Source: Pyrenopolyporus hunteri (taxonomy: Eukaryota > Ascomycota > Sordariomycetes > Xylariales > Hypoxylaceae). Taken from it: a stretch of 64,000 nucleotides of DNA. A model generated the notes under the pieces. The model was not told where the DNA came from, ran no database searches, and worked only from the letters and a program-made list of their open reading frames with translations. Positions 11,438-21,862 of the stretch are shown one piece after another; the first letter of the stretch is position 1; each line of letters opens with the position of its first letter. The stretch spans positions 558,001-622,000 of the forward strand of contig CADCXC010000012.1 of the NCBI GenBank assembly GCA_902806595.1, written 5' to 3'. The translations under genes and the position numbers were made by a program.

Positions 11438-12555
11438 TTGCATATTTCTTATTACTTGGGTCTAGCATACATACTTGCATTGGGACGGCGCTGGATGGCA
11501 TCTTTTTGCATTTTCTTTCTCTTGTCATAGTTTGCATACCTACGGGACGATTTGGGCATCTTGGGCATAGGCACCTCGGATTCTTGGACTTTAGCGGACA
11601 CATACGGGCACAAAATCCTAAGGGGTTCAACCAGATACCAAACTCTAATCTACCATCATATTCACTACCTTTTGCTCTCTACTTTCTTGTGAACCGTCTT
11701 GCTATAGAATCTCAATGAGCTCCCGACTATCCGAGAACCATAAGCCCGGAACTGGGGTATATCACGGGGTTTCGGGATTATGTCTGTAAAGGTGTAAAGT
11801 GTATGAGCGGAATCAGGATCTGCCTATCTTGCTTACGCACGCTGCAACGTAAATCAGCGTCGATCACGTAGCAGTCCACCACCCCATACGGGATGCGATC
11901 TGCTCGTCAGTATCTCGTCACCATCGCGTCTTATTGACACACATTTATTGGTAAATCCCGTTTAATCCCCCAAAAGACTCGAATCCTTTCCCATCCCGCG
12001 CTCATTCAGACTCGGCCGGCAGCCTCTCGGTACGAATCAGCTAATCAGATCCGCAACTATAACCCAACTTCCCTACTTGTCCGGGCCGACTTCTCGGCGC
12101 GCCGCGTGGCGTTGCTATTTCTCGGATAGAGACTCGTCCGAGAAAGGGTTTGTCTAAGAGGCCTAAATAGGTAGCCCAGTCAAGTAACCAACTACCTACC
12201 TACATACCAACACAGCCAAGAAGAATTAACAACATACTTCACCTCACCTCACCTTACCTTACTAAACGAAGTGAGATGCTCACACACTCGCACACATACA
12301 TCTTGCATACCTCACATAGTTACACCTAATACAAAACCTAGGGCTGTGCAACCTCGCCGACAAACCGACCAACCGGCCGGCCTAGGCCTATAACTCGAAC
12401 ATTTAAATTCTCCGGCGCGCTCTCGCGCGACGCAGGGGAGAGGGAAGGGGAGGCGGTTCCGACGTCACACGACGTCGCCTTGCGTAATGCGCCGCGGCGC
12501 TAGGGGATAAAGGGAAGGGAAGGGTTTGCGCGGAGGCGCGTAAGTTGTGCATGCC

Positions 12556-12574
12556 CTTTCTTTCTTTCTTTCTT
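12556..12574. repeat. CTTT tetranucleotide microsatellite
   Basis: Between four and five uninterrupted CTTT units inside a GC-rich gene-free stretch. Confidence 0.75.
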
Positions 12575-12789
12575 GGTTATTTCCTTTCCCGCCTCCGCCT
12601 CCATTTAACTCCGAGGCGTGCGCATGTGCGCGATTCCTTCGATACTAGGGGATAGGGTAGGTAGGTAGGTATCTGCGCGGAGACGAGATGATACTCGAGA
12701 TGGGAAATCCGAAAATTCCGAGGTTTCTATATTAGGAGGACGGGGGGATAGGGCGACATTCCAAATGCGGATGACGAGACTGACTAACT

Positions 12790-12837
12790 GACTGATTGAC
12801 TGATTGACTGATTGACTGATTGACTGATTGACTGATT
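12790..12837. repeat. Six perfect copies of octamer GACTGATT
   Basis: Six head-to-tail, identical 8-base units, flanked by degenerate copies (GACTGACTAACT before, GATTAACT after). On the minus strand the unit reads AATCAGTC, giving a spurious Asn-Gln-Ser-Val/Ile repeat peptide. The identical copies suggest recent slippage. Confidence 0.85.
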
Positions 12838-14867
12838 GATTAACTCGACGCTGTGTCATTCAGCGAACCAACCAACCAACTAATCAACTAATCAACTAAC
12901 CAGCCAACCAATGACGCGAGCGTGAGATGAGTCGAGACGAGATGCAGCGCCAAGGCACGGGTATAGACGAGCGCCTGCTTATACTTACATACATACACAT
13001 ATATGTACATACATGCAGTATGTACGTCCATCCTCCTTACCTAGGTAGCCCAAGGCAAAAAGGTATGACGAGCAAGTAGGGCAAACGCCCCCCACAGCCG
13101 TTGACCGCTCATCTCACGGCTCACTGGGGCGTGGGAGTAAACATACAGGCTCACGCTCACGATTGCGCTCGCGCTTGCGCTCACGCCCACGTGGGTTGGG
13201 TAAGCTCGGGCGTACCGGGCTGCTGGGTAGGATCGAGGTGGACACGGGGGTTACGTGAGCGTGAGCGCTAGCAGACGTTTTTTTTTTCTTCTACGTTGCC
13301 CTTATATAATATGATGACGATGTTTATAAGATGGGCGCGGTGTTGTACGTTTCCTCCTCTGCTGTTGGAAAACTGTTCTCTGATTTGTGTATTCGGGGTT
13401 AACTACCCACATGGTCTCGTCTAGGAGGTTCTTATGTTGGCTAGTTGGTTGGTTTGGTTTGGTCTGGTTTGAAATACACACATAGTGGGCTGGCTGATGT
13501 TGTCTGACTGACTTAGGTTAGATAAGAGGTAGGTCGTTCTAGGAGGGTTTGCGAATGGCTTTTGCGAGTCCTCGCCGCAGTGGCGTGGCTGCGATGGCTA
13601 TTTCTGGATCACTCGCTTTGAGGCAAGAGTATGAAATTCAATATATATCTGCAACATCTCTAATGTTAGTCGGCATAGCATCTTGCTCATAAGCACGCTT
13701 AGGAAAGCGGTTTTCTTGTCCTACTTCTACTCATTATGGGGACTTGGATATTTCACCTCTCCACCTTAGAATATTACTATTAGGATATAGCCCTCTTAGT
13801 TATTAGTAAGCCTTGATAAGGAGGGTTTAACATCACTTTATTAATGTAGATCGATTTTATATGATATGACGATTTGCCACCATAGAATTAGTTTCGAACC
13901 CTAACAGGAAATAGTTGTGGTCTTTCAGCTCCTTCAACTCATTATCGCCTCGCCTGACCAAAAACGAAAACACTAACTCTACTAGCTTAATCCTTCGGTT
14001 ATCTCCAATATCCAAGGAATATGCCCTTCTTAATCAATGGCTAAAATGTCCAAGTTAGACTGACCTTTACACCTTACGCCGTCATTCGTCGTCGTTACGT
14101 TCGAGATAACCCCCCTATCAAGCGCTTGGCCCCCTATTTCTTCTAGCATACCTTACTATAAGTTCCTCGTGATGGGTTTAGCGCCTTCGTAGCAAACCAG
14201 TCCCGGGGAGAGATAAGTCCGGACAATCTGCGCCGCACTTCTCGACTTCGCCTGTTAAGGGATGGGACGGGGTGGAAGGAAGATACGACTTTCAAATTAA
14301 TTAACGAGGTGCCATACACACCATATCCACGAACTATTGATCCCGTCAAGTTGACCGAGAGTCCGTGTCTGGAATGCGGGCGGTGTTGTTACGTAGGAAT
14401 TGCTGCCTGTGTAAGGAGAACCCCTAGTCCTGTGTGTTTGCTTGTGAAGCTTGGAACCGCTGTGATTGTAACGGTTTGTGACTCTTCAAAAGGTCATAGG
14501 TTCCTCATTAACGAAAACTAGTTAGAAGGCTGAGGGTATCGGTAAGGTCTATTCGAGTCGTATTTAACGAATCTTAATATAGGTTTTAAATATGCCTTTG
14601 TTGTTGTACAATCGGGCGACTAGGACTAGGAGTGTATGCGCCTCAAGGAAGCAAGGGAATCTTGTACGCCGGTATGCTATTTTCGTACTTATTACACTTC
14701 AAGCCATCTTAAGCGTCTTGGTTCTATGCCTACCACTTAGTACACATGTGTTATCGGGTGTGAAAGATAGTAAACCATGTTTTCAGCCTACCCGGATACT
14801 GTACATCCATAGACACCATCACACCCCCCTTACCCCTATCCTATCCTATCCACTCTCCCCATCCTAC

Positions 14868-15952
14868 TCACAACTTAGCCTCCACCATCTCCCCCTCGCC
14901 ACCACCACCACCGCCCTCCGCAGCGCCCTCACCACACCTCTCCAGTATCCAATCCCCCACATCCCGATAAAACTCCTCCCTGCCCAGATCCGCATGCAAC
15001 TGATGCACGAACCCCTCGTACGCCTTGAACCTGCCATCGGGAACCTTCCTGCCCGTGCGCTCCCACCACTCCCTCACGCTATCAAAGCTCGCCACCAAAT
15101 CCGCCGTGCCGTGGGCCACGAACAGCGACCGGACGGCGGGCCGCAGCACCAGCCTTCCGCGCGCGAGGCCCTCGGCGCGGTCGATCATGCCGGCGAGCCC
15201 GGACAGCGTGCCGGTGTCGTGCAGCAGCGGGTCGGCGGCGAGGCTCCGCCGCACCGCCGGGTCCCGGCTCAGGAGCTCGGGCGCCACGGGCCGCACGAGC
15301 GGGAAGTTGGGCGCGACGCGCGCCGCCAGGCGCCCCGACGCCACGGTCAGCCGGTGCGGCTGGACCGCCGCCGCGAACCCGACGAACGGCGCGTCGAGGA
15401 TCCACCCGCGCACCGAGGCGACGACGTCGTCGTACGCCGGCGTGCTCGCGAGCGTGAGGGCTTCGCCGCCGCCCATGGAGTGTCCGAGGACGAAGACGGG
15501 GGGTGCGGGTGTGGATGCTGGGTTGGCGGTGGTGGGGGAAGGGGAAGAGGAAGAGGAAGAGGGCGCCAGGGCCCTGGCCCGGATGAAGGCGGCGAGGTCG
15601 GCTAGCACGGTTTCTGTTGGGCCGGTGCGCCCTTTGTCCGAGGGCCGCCGGACGCTCTTCCCCCACCCGCGCTGGTCGAAGCCGAGCACGGCGATGCCCC
15701 GGCGGGCGAGGGTCGGGAAGAACTCGTAGTACCGGTCGATGTGGTCACTGAACCCGTGGACTACGACTAGTTTGGCTTTTGGTGGGCCGTTTGGCTGGGA
15801 AGGGTTAGTGGATCGGGTTGTTTTCATATATATATATATAAGGTAGCTAGCTGTCTGGTATATAGGGTGTAGACACTTACCAGCCACGATTTGGTGTGCA
15901 GGGTCGCACCGTCAACTTCAAAAGTGCCCTCGACGACCTGTATGTCCCCCAT
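14868..15952 (-). CDS. Monoacylglycerol-lipase-like alpha/beta hydrolase, two exons
   Basis: Exon 1 is 15952-15881 and begins MGDIQVVEGTFEVDGATL. The intron is 15880-15795 (GTAAGT donor, CTAAC branch site, CAG acceptor). Exon 2 is 15794-14868. The join restores the family sequence KSWL-PNGPPKAKLVVVHGF; 332 residues in all. Family features in order are the oxyanion-side VVHGFSDH (about 34-41), the nucleophile elbow GHSMGG with Ser130, Asp256 in HGTADLV, and His288 in GFVHQLH, which together make a complete Ser-Asp-His triad. It should hydrolyse ester lipids, probably monoacylglycerols. A Ser/Pro-rich insertion lies just before the nucleophile strand (about 102-123), and the C-terminus is Gly/Glu rich. 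A start at ATG 15887 inside the intron is rejected because it gives an N-terminus unlike the family. The coding DNA is very GC-rich, especially at third positions. Confidence 0.88.
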
Positions 15953-17054
15953 TTCAAGCGATGGGCCGTAAAACACGAGAGCTTAGATTAGGAAGATATA
16001 AATATATGAAAATATATGTCTATGATAACCTATAAAAGAGATTATTACTAAATATCCTGATATCCGTATGATGTGTTGTTGGCCTGTTTACTTTTGGAAT
16101 GTTTATGACTTGGGTATGATAGCTGCGAGCTCCTTCGCCGAGCCCAATGTATAAAACACAGCTATTGATTGGCCGGGTATGGTGATTATATAATACAAAC
16201 CGGTAACTTTGGATAGCAGGTTCGTATTCCTTCGAATGAGAAGCGTCGGGAATAAGATCGTCACAATTATCAAGAACTCGGTGAAGTTACGGTAAACTAA
16301 CTTCGAAGGACGAGTTGAACCTTTAAAGTCAATACACTCAGGTACCTAGTGGGGCTATTACGACGTAGTATTCACATGTCATTCAACCAGAACTCTGCTA
16401 GGCTGCTTGGTACCGCTGAAGATATCGAGGTAACAGGGCGTAACCACCCGCTAAACTTTTAGCTCCAGGCTTTTCGGGACCCACTAACGGGTAGACTACT
16501 CGCGCCAACGGAGAGACCAAACGTTCAACTCTTATCCTATGTCTATATCAAACTTCTCGAGAGCTTCCTACTCAGGACATCGTTCATATCCAGAATTTAC
16601 TATATCATATCACATATCGGGAATAAGTGTATCTATTTTAAAACGCCTTTATTCGTTGTACCTGAATTCTAGACCTCCTTACCAAAAAGCCCCCTTCTCT
16701 CCTTTCTATGCAAGGCCCGCGGATCCCATCCCGAGTCCGACTGATGTATGTCTCATCAATAGTATACCGAGTGGAGTTCTGGACGGAATTACTCTACACA
16801 TATACATACAAGCGTCCATTATCATTCAACGCGCAGCATCCGTCGCTGTCGTATAGATTAGATGCCTTCCCGCCTTCCCGCCTTCCCCGGCGTGCTCTCC
16901 CTGTCTAAGGACCGCGCTCTAACGGTCGACCGCCGTCTTTTTATCGTGAGAGTCTCCTGAATGCGCAAGAAGCCAGAATAGCTGGATGACACATCGCCAC
17001 CCACTCGCCCCTTTTTTGCATGTCCAAAAATGTAGTATATCATACGCGTGACTA
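15953..17054. other. Intergenic region between the lipase-like gene and MDL1
   Basis: Contains the upstream region of the lipase-like gene (right side of 15952) and the 3' flank of MDL1. It is AT-richer than the flanking genes. A plus-strand open frame at 16539-16856 has no recognisable domain and no supporting signals, so nothing is called. Confidence 0.6.
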
Positions 17055-19493
17055 TTAGCTCTCCGACTTTCGCTTCGCTTCTTCCTCTTCTTCCTCGCCG
17101 ATCTCCTCATCTTCCTCCTCCTCGAGCTCTTCTTCGATAATCTCATTTTCGGAGAGCGAGGGCGACTTGTTTGGAATTTCGCTCCCGCTCATCTGCCACT
17201 CCATCAATCGCGTGAACTCGCTGTGCGGGTTCGCGCTGAGTTCTTCGTAAGATCCCACTTCGGCTACCGTGCCCTTGCTAGATAGAACGATGATCTTCTC
17301 CGATCTCTTGATAGTCGAGAGCCTGTGAGCGATCGAAATGGTTGTTCGCCGGCGACCTTTAAGTAGTGCTGCCAGAGCCAAGTTAACTGCCGTTTCCGAC
17401 TCCGCGTCTAGAGCCGAAGTAGCCTCGTCTAGGATGAGAATATCGGGGTCCTTGATAAGCGCCCGCGCAATCGCGATACGCTGCTTTTGTCCGCCCGAGA
17501 GCTGCGCGCCTCTAGGGCCGACTTGTGTTTCGAGACCTTGCGGGAAGTCGCTGATGAACCCGCAGTTGGCCTTCTGCGCGGCTATTACTATCTCGGACCT
17601 CGTAGCGTCCGGCTTCCCGTACGCGATGTTCTCCGCTACGGTGCCCGAGAAAAGCACCGGCTCCTGAGACACCATGCCGATTCGGCGTCGCAGCGATTTT
17701 GCGTTCATCTGCGTAATATCTATACCGTTGATTTTGATGGTACCAGAGGTCGGATTGTAGAACCTTAGTAATAGGGACGACACGGTCGACTTTCCTCCGC
17801 CCGAAGGACCGACGATACACACGTTGGTCCCTGACGGGATCTCGAAGTTTAGGCCGTCGAAGATAGTCACAGCAGGGCGTGTCGGGTAGGCGAACGTGAC
17901 GTTTTCGAACGTGATAGGACCCTGCGCCGATGTGACCTTGATGCCCTTAGTTGGGGAGATGCCCGCTTCCCGATCCTGTAGCTCAAAGATACGTGTAGCT
18001 GCGCCGACTCCTTTCATCAGTTCCGAGTAGAAATTAGCAACGCCGAACAAGCCACCGCCAGCCCAAAATGCGTACATGACGAACGTAGTGAGATCACCAG
18101 TAGTCATTATACCATCCCTGACGAGATTTCCGCCAAACCAGAGCAGCGCGATTATTGTCATGTTACCCATCCATGATGTGCTGGAAAAGTAGGATGCATC
18201 GTATATGGACTGTTTCTTTCCGAGTTCGAAAACCTTTCTGACCTGGGTGTTATAACGGCGGACCTCCTGAGCTTCACCCACAAAGGCCTGGCTCGTTTTG
18301 ACGTTCCCTAAGCGTTCTTCCGCAATTTTAGTCAGAGTTCCTAGGTTTTGCTGCATCTTACGACTTATTCTTCGGATGACGCGAGAATAAACGAAAGAAG
18401 CGCTGCCGATGAAAGGAGCTGCGAGGAGGATGATGGCAGTAAGGCTAGGGCTGATCCATGCCATTAATGCCAGTCCCGCTACGCTGTTCACCATCGATCT
18501 TAACCCATCCGAGACGTTTTGCGTGATACTCTTGCCCACAATGATAGTGTCCGTACCGAGACGAGAGATCAGATCACCGACCCTGTTCGCATCGAAGAAT
18601 TCGGCATCTTGGCTATAAGTCTTCCTAAAGAGCGTTGACCGAAGGCGCGTAACGACTCGCTCGCCGACGATACGTAGGAGAACGATACGCCCAAAGTTAG
18701 CGCATGCGCCGAGGGTGAGAGCCAGACCAAAAGCACCGAAGAACTGGTAGAGCGACAGGCCGAATATTTCCGTCTCCTCGATAGGTTTCGACGTAGCCAG
18801 ATTCATGACCTTACCGACGACGAGGGGCAGAGAAACGAAGAGGGAGGAGGAGACGAGGAGCAGGATTACGGCGATGGTAAGATTCTTAGCCTCAGGTTTC
18901 GCGATCTTGATGAGACGCCAGATCTCGCTGAACGAAGCCCGTGCCTTCTTGCCGTCCTTGCCGTCGTGGGAGAGCCGAGCGCGCAAGTTGACCTGTGCCG
19001 CCTTAGAAGCCTTTTCACTCTTGCCGAAGCCCTCGTGGGTTTGCGCATTGTCTTCCGAAAGCTTGGCCGCCTCCGAAGCGATGATGCCGACATCCCTCTT
19101 CTGGGAACTCGGCGCAGTCACGTCCTGATTTTCCCGGCCAGAGGGTTGGCTCGTAGAGAAGTGCCTTAATATGCCAACTGGAGATTGCCATAGCGAATTC
19201 GAGGGTGATAATCGTGAGGTGGAAGTAACGCCGAGAAACCTCGGAGCAAAGTCTGGCGGCGTCTGCGATCGGAGGGTGAGAGACGAGCGATGCTTCGCCC
19301 CGAGGAGAGTCGAGGGGGTCTGAAAGTGTCGTTGAGCGTGTGTTTCGGAGGCAATCGGCCGTCTAGAGAGGGTAGAGAGTTCGTGGCGAGGCAGGGCTGC
19401 GAATTGGTGCTGGTGGGAGAAGCTCTTTGCGATGCCGGCGCCGCGTTGCGGGATGCTTCCCAGCACAGCGCGGCCCAACGATCCCGAAGGCAT
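17055..19493 (-). CDS. MDL1: Mitochondrial ABC half-transporter, MDL1 type
   Basis: A single-exon gene of 812 codons. The N-terminal 150 residues are rich in Arg, Ser and His with few acids, like a mitochondrial presequence (MPSGSLGRAVLGSIPQRGAG). A six-helix ABC transmembrane domain follows (about 195-490), with typical intracellular-loop sequences such as GDLISRLGTDT. The nucleotide-binding domain has Walker A GPSGGGKST at about 562-570, Q-loop MVSQEPVLF, signature LSGGQKQR at about 663, Walker B ILILDEATSALD at about 682-693 and switch His in SIAHRLST. This architecture is that of inner-membrane peptide exporter Mdl1 (ABCB10-like), which acts as a homodimer. The tail after residue 770 is strikingly acidic (IIEEELEEEEDEEIGEEE) and ends in a short basic stretch. 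The gene points away from RTT103's 3' end (tandem, same strand). Other mitochondrial half-transporters (Mdl2, Atm1) are less likely given the loop and NBD sequence. Confidence 0.92.
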   Translation of the reverse strand: MPSGSLGRAVLGSIPQRGAGIAKSFSHQHQFAALPRHELSTLSRRPIASETHAQRHFQTPSTLLGAKHRSSLTLRSQTPPDFAPRFLGVTSTSRLSPSNSLWQSPVGILRHFSTSQPSGRENQDVTAPSSQKRDVGIIASEAAKLSEDNAQTHEGFGKSEKASKAAQVNLRARLSHDGKDGKKARASFSEIWRLIKIAKPEAKNLTIAVILLLVSSSLFVSLPLVVGKVMNLATSKPIEETEIFGLSLYQFFGAFGLALTLGACANFGRIVLLRIVGERVVTRLRSTLFRKTYSQDAEFFDANRVGDLISRLGTDTIIVGKSITQNVSDGLRSMVNSVAGLALMAWISPSLTAIILLAAPFIGSASFVYSRVIRRISRKMQQNLGTLTKIAEERLGNVKTSQAFVGEAQEVRRYNTQVRKVFELGKKQSIYDASYFSSTSWMGNMTIIALLWFGGNLVRDGIMTTGDLTTFVMYAFWAGGGLFGVANFYSELMKGVGAATRIFELQDREAGISPTKGIKVTSAQGPITFENVTFAYPTRPAVTIFDGLNFEIPSGTNVCIVGPSGGGKSTVSSLLLRFYNPTSGTIKINGIDITQMNAKSLRRRIGMVSQEPVLFSGTVAENIAYGKPDATRSEIVIAAQKANCGFISDFPQGLETQVGPRGAQLSGGQKQRIAIARALIKDPDILILDEATSALDAESETAVNLALAALLKGRRRTTISIAHRLSTIKRSEKIIVLSSKGTVAEVGSYEELSANPHSEFTRLMEWQMSGSEIPNKSPSLSENEIIEEELEEEEDEEIGEEEEEEAKRKSES

Positions 19494-20414
19494 CTTGAGC
19501 GCTCTATTCTTGTCGCGTCGTCATGGATCGATGTAAGTTCTGTCCTCGAGCAGGATTCATATCATCGAAGCGAAGCTAACTCGAGCTTCACCTTGTGCTC
19601 GGGGCTGCGCAGGGTGCGTTTTGGTAGCCTTCGGGGGAAAAAGGAAAAGAAAAAAATGCTGGGAGGAATGCCGTCATCCGCACGGAGCAATTCCACTAAA
19701 CCCATGTATTTACCAAGTAAATTACATAGCTCGGCACAACTCCGGTCTGCCAGTTATTCCCCTTAGAGGTTAGTACGGTAGAATTCGAAAGCGTATATCC
19801 CCCGTACTACCGTATATGATGTAAGTGATAATGCTTAGGTGTTTTCTGGCGAGGCAAGCACGGATTGAATCCAGACTTGGTGGCACTTTACTCCGCGGAC
19901 GCATATCTCTGCTTCCTGAACCCGAACATTTTAAACCAGAAAGCAATTCTTCTAACACGAGTCTTGTTAAACATTGCCGGTACCTGGAAAATGAACACAG
20001 GTCCCGGGACAGGACCGCAGGATCGGGACCGAGGGTACCCTAAGACAACTCCGAGATCCGAGTTAGAAACCGACAGGGTCTAGAACTTACAGTCTACGCA
20101 CGTCATCAAACAGCTCTAGGTTTAAGCGGGCGATGGTTCAAGTACTCGAAATTCTCGCATAATAAAGCGTCAATGCAATGTTTTGATTTTCCAGTAAACT
20201 GCGACTCTCAGCTACGGAGTATTGCAAAGCTATCTGGCGCGTAATATTAAGTGCCCTGCAAAAGCTACCTTGAACCGCAAAAGTGCTATGCTATTATGCT
20301 ATTATTACACGTGCCTCGGCTGACTTCATCTCTTCTTTTGAATTTTCTTTCGTTTTCTCAAGGTATAGTTACGCAAGTATTAGCAAGTTGGTTTAAGTCG
20401 TGCCGTTGGCGTGG
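19494..20414. other. MDL1 upstream region and RTT103 3' flank
   Basis: Both neighbours are on the minus strand, so this holds the MDL1 promoter and leader next to 19494 and the RTT103 3' region next to 20414. No additional gene is supported. A short A-rich purine tract lies at 19630-19660. Confidence 0.6.
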
Positions 20415-21862
20415 CTATGATCCAGCACTGTCTCTGCGAAGCATCTCCGCCACGTCCGAGTCGATGCCATCATCTTCTCCTAGGTCGAAATCGTTGCCAT
20501 CGTCGAGCTTTCGCTTCTTAGATCCATTAATCGTAGTCGGCACTGATTTGTACTGGGCGCTGAGATTAGACTGTAGATCCGTGTCTGGCCCATTGGACGG
20601 TTGGGCGGTGGTAGTAGTAGTGTCCTGGGCGACGTCCGCATTGTCCAACGGGCCCGATTGCTCCGGAACATCTGGTTCCATAGGCGGCGGTGTGAGCTCC
20701 TCGACCTCGGGCCTATCAGGCTCCGCGTCCAGCTGATCGTTCGGGCCGTGACCCAGCGAATAAGGCTCGTCGTCCGGGAGTCCTGCCATAATTCCCCTTT
20801 CAACCTCGGTCTTCTTGTCCTCTACTTCCATCCTTCGTCTCACGAAGGTCTCTAGTTGATCTTCCTCGGATATCAAGGCGTTCCTGTTCGCATCCAGGAC
20901 CTTCTGGAGCGCCGCAACGAGCTCCCGACGCGCCTTCACGCATTGATCTACTGCTCCTTCGGCTTGGGCTAGCGTCTTAAGCAGTCCGCTAAGGCGAGCA
21001 GCGTACACGGGGGCGGACGGAGCCGTGCTGTGTGGGCCAAGTAGCTTGTCGTATTCTTGGTTGGCAGCGTTGGCCGTAGTCTTGGTGCCTAGGAGTAATT
21101 TTGTAACATTCTGCTGGGGGGTTACTAGAGGGGCGAGTTCAGCAGGGATGGATGCTGAACCGAAAATTGAGCCGCCCAGCCCAGCTTTGGCGGTGCCGCG
21201 AGCTTCGTTGATTTCTGATTATGTTAGTATAGTGATTTATATAAGTAGGTAGCTAGCAAATATAATCTTACCGTGAAGGCGAGCCTCTATAGCACCTAGG
21301 ATGGGCGTCTCGAACACCTCGCGTTCTCGCCATACATCGACAACTCGTTTGATTCTTTGCTGTATATCTGCCGAGGCGCCCTTGTATGCCGTGGCGACTG
21401 CTTCCGCGATGATGGGAGAAAAGGCGATAACGAAATCGTCTCTATGGCGGGCCTTCGTCTGCTGCGTAACCTCTGTGGAATTTGTTAAAGACTGATAGGA
21501 CTCGGCGGGATAGAAACAATGCATATGCATATATACAAGCGCCAGCAAAGATGATCATGGGTACTATCAATCAAAATGACTTACCATTGGCGAGGTAGAT
21601 GAGGGTTAATCGCTTGTGGCTTGTGGAATCCTTGAGACGCTGATGCCACAGCTGGACGGTTCGATCTGCGTGGCGTCTGGTGGCCGGGAAAACGGGTTAG
21701 TAAATCATCCATCTACGGGGTCATGTATGGATTGCGCGATGCGCATGCGGTCGAGTTTGCCTACCTATGGAACATGATCCACTGGGATACAGACACAATG
21801 CTGTCTGCCGCCTCGGAGAGGCCAGAGAGCTTAGACAGAACGGCATCATCCGTGTACGCCAT
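20415..21862 (-). CDS. RTT103: RTT103-type RNA polymerase II CTD-interacting protein (CID domain)
   Basis: Four exons: 21862-21765, 21676-21585, 21472-21272 and 21214-20415. All introns are GT..AG (donors GTAGGC, GTAAGT, GTAAGA), phases close, and the product is 396 residues. The first about 130 residues form a CID domain: MAYTDDAVLSKLSGLSEAAD, then VSQWIMFHRRHADRTVQLWH, then KRLTLIYLANEVTQQ, then VWREREVFETPILGAIEARL. This domain binds Ser2-phosphorylated CTD. A helical coiled-coil-like region (about 215-290, rich in Lys/Glu/Leu) follows, then an acidic Pro-rich tail. Yeast Rtt103 (metazoan RPRD1) recruits the Rat1/Xrn2 torpedo exonuclease for transcription termination. The start is chosen because MAYTDDAVL is the canonical fungal N-terminus; an upstream in-frame GTG/TTG is not needed. 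Confidence 0.92.

Larger units (their letters stand above)
11438..14867. other. Gene-poor tract of about 3.4 kb
   Basis: No supported gene. It includes a GC- and CpG-rich stretch at about 12080-12130 and 12410-12545 that looks promoter-like. It also holds a TTTC run (12556-12574), an octamer tandem repeat (12790-12837) and a CAAC/TAAC-rich stretch (12865-12910). The part at about 13600-14580 is noticeably AT-richer with stops in all frames and could be an old decayed insertion, although no transposon motif survives. Confidence 0.55.

Noticed and set aside
12778..12910. Possible CRISPR-like array
   Set aside because: The 8-base units are contiguous with no spacers, and the organism is a eukaryote.
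14309..14521. Cys-rich plus-strand frame of 70 codons (CLECGRCCYVGIAACV)
   Set aside because: Cys spacing suggested a metal-binding or small secreted protein, but there is no signal peptide or convincing start, and the surrounding DNA is broken in all frames.
14592..15729. Long plus-strand frames of 234-337 codons over the lipase-like gene
   Set aside because: They are antisense shadows caused by the high GC content of the minus-strand gene, which has a complete catalytic triad and a conserved intron.
15888..15952. Starting the lipase-like protein at ATG 15887 by reading through the intron
   Set aside because: It gives an N-terminus (MAGKCLHPIYQTASY...) unlike the family, while splicing at 15880/15795 restores the conserved sequence.
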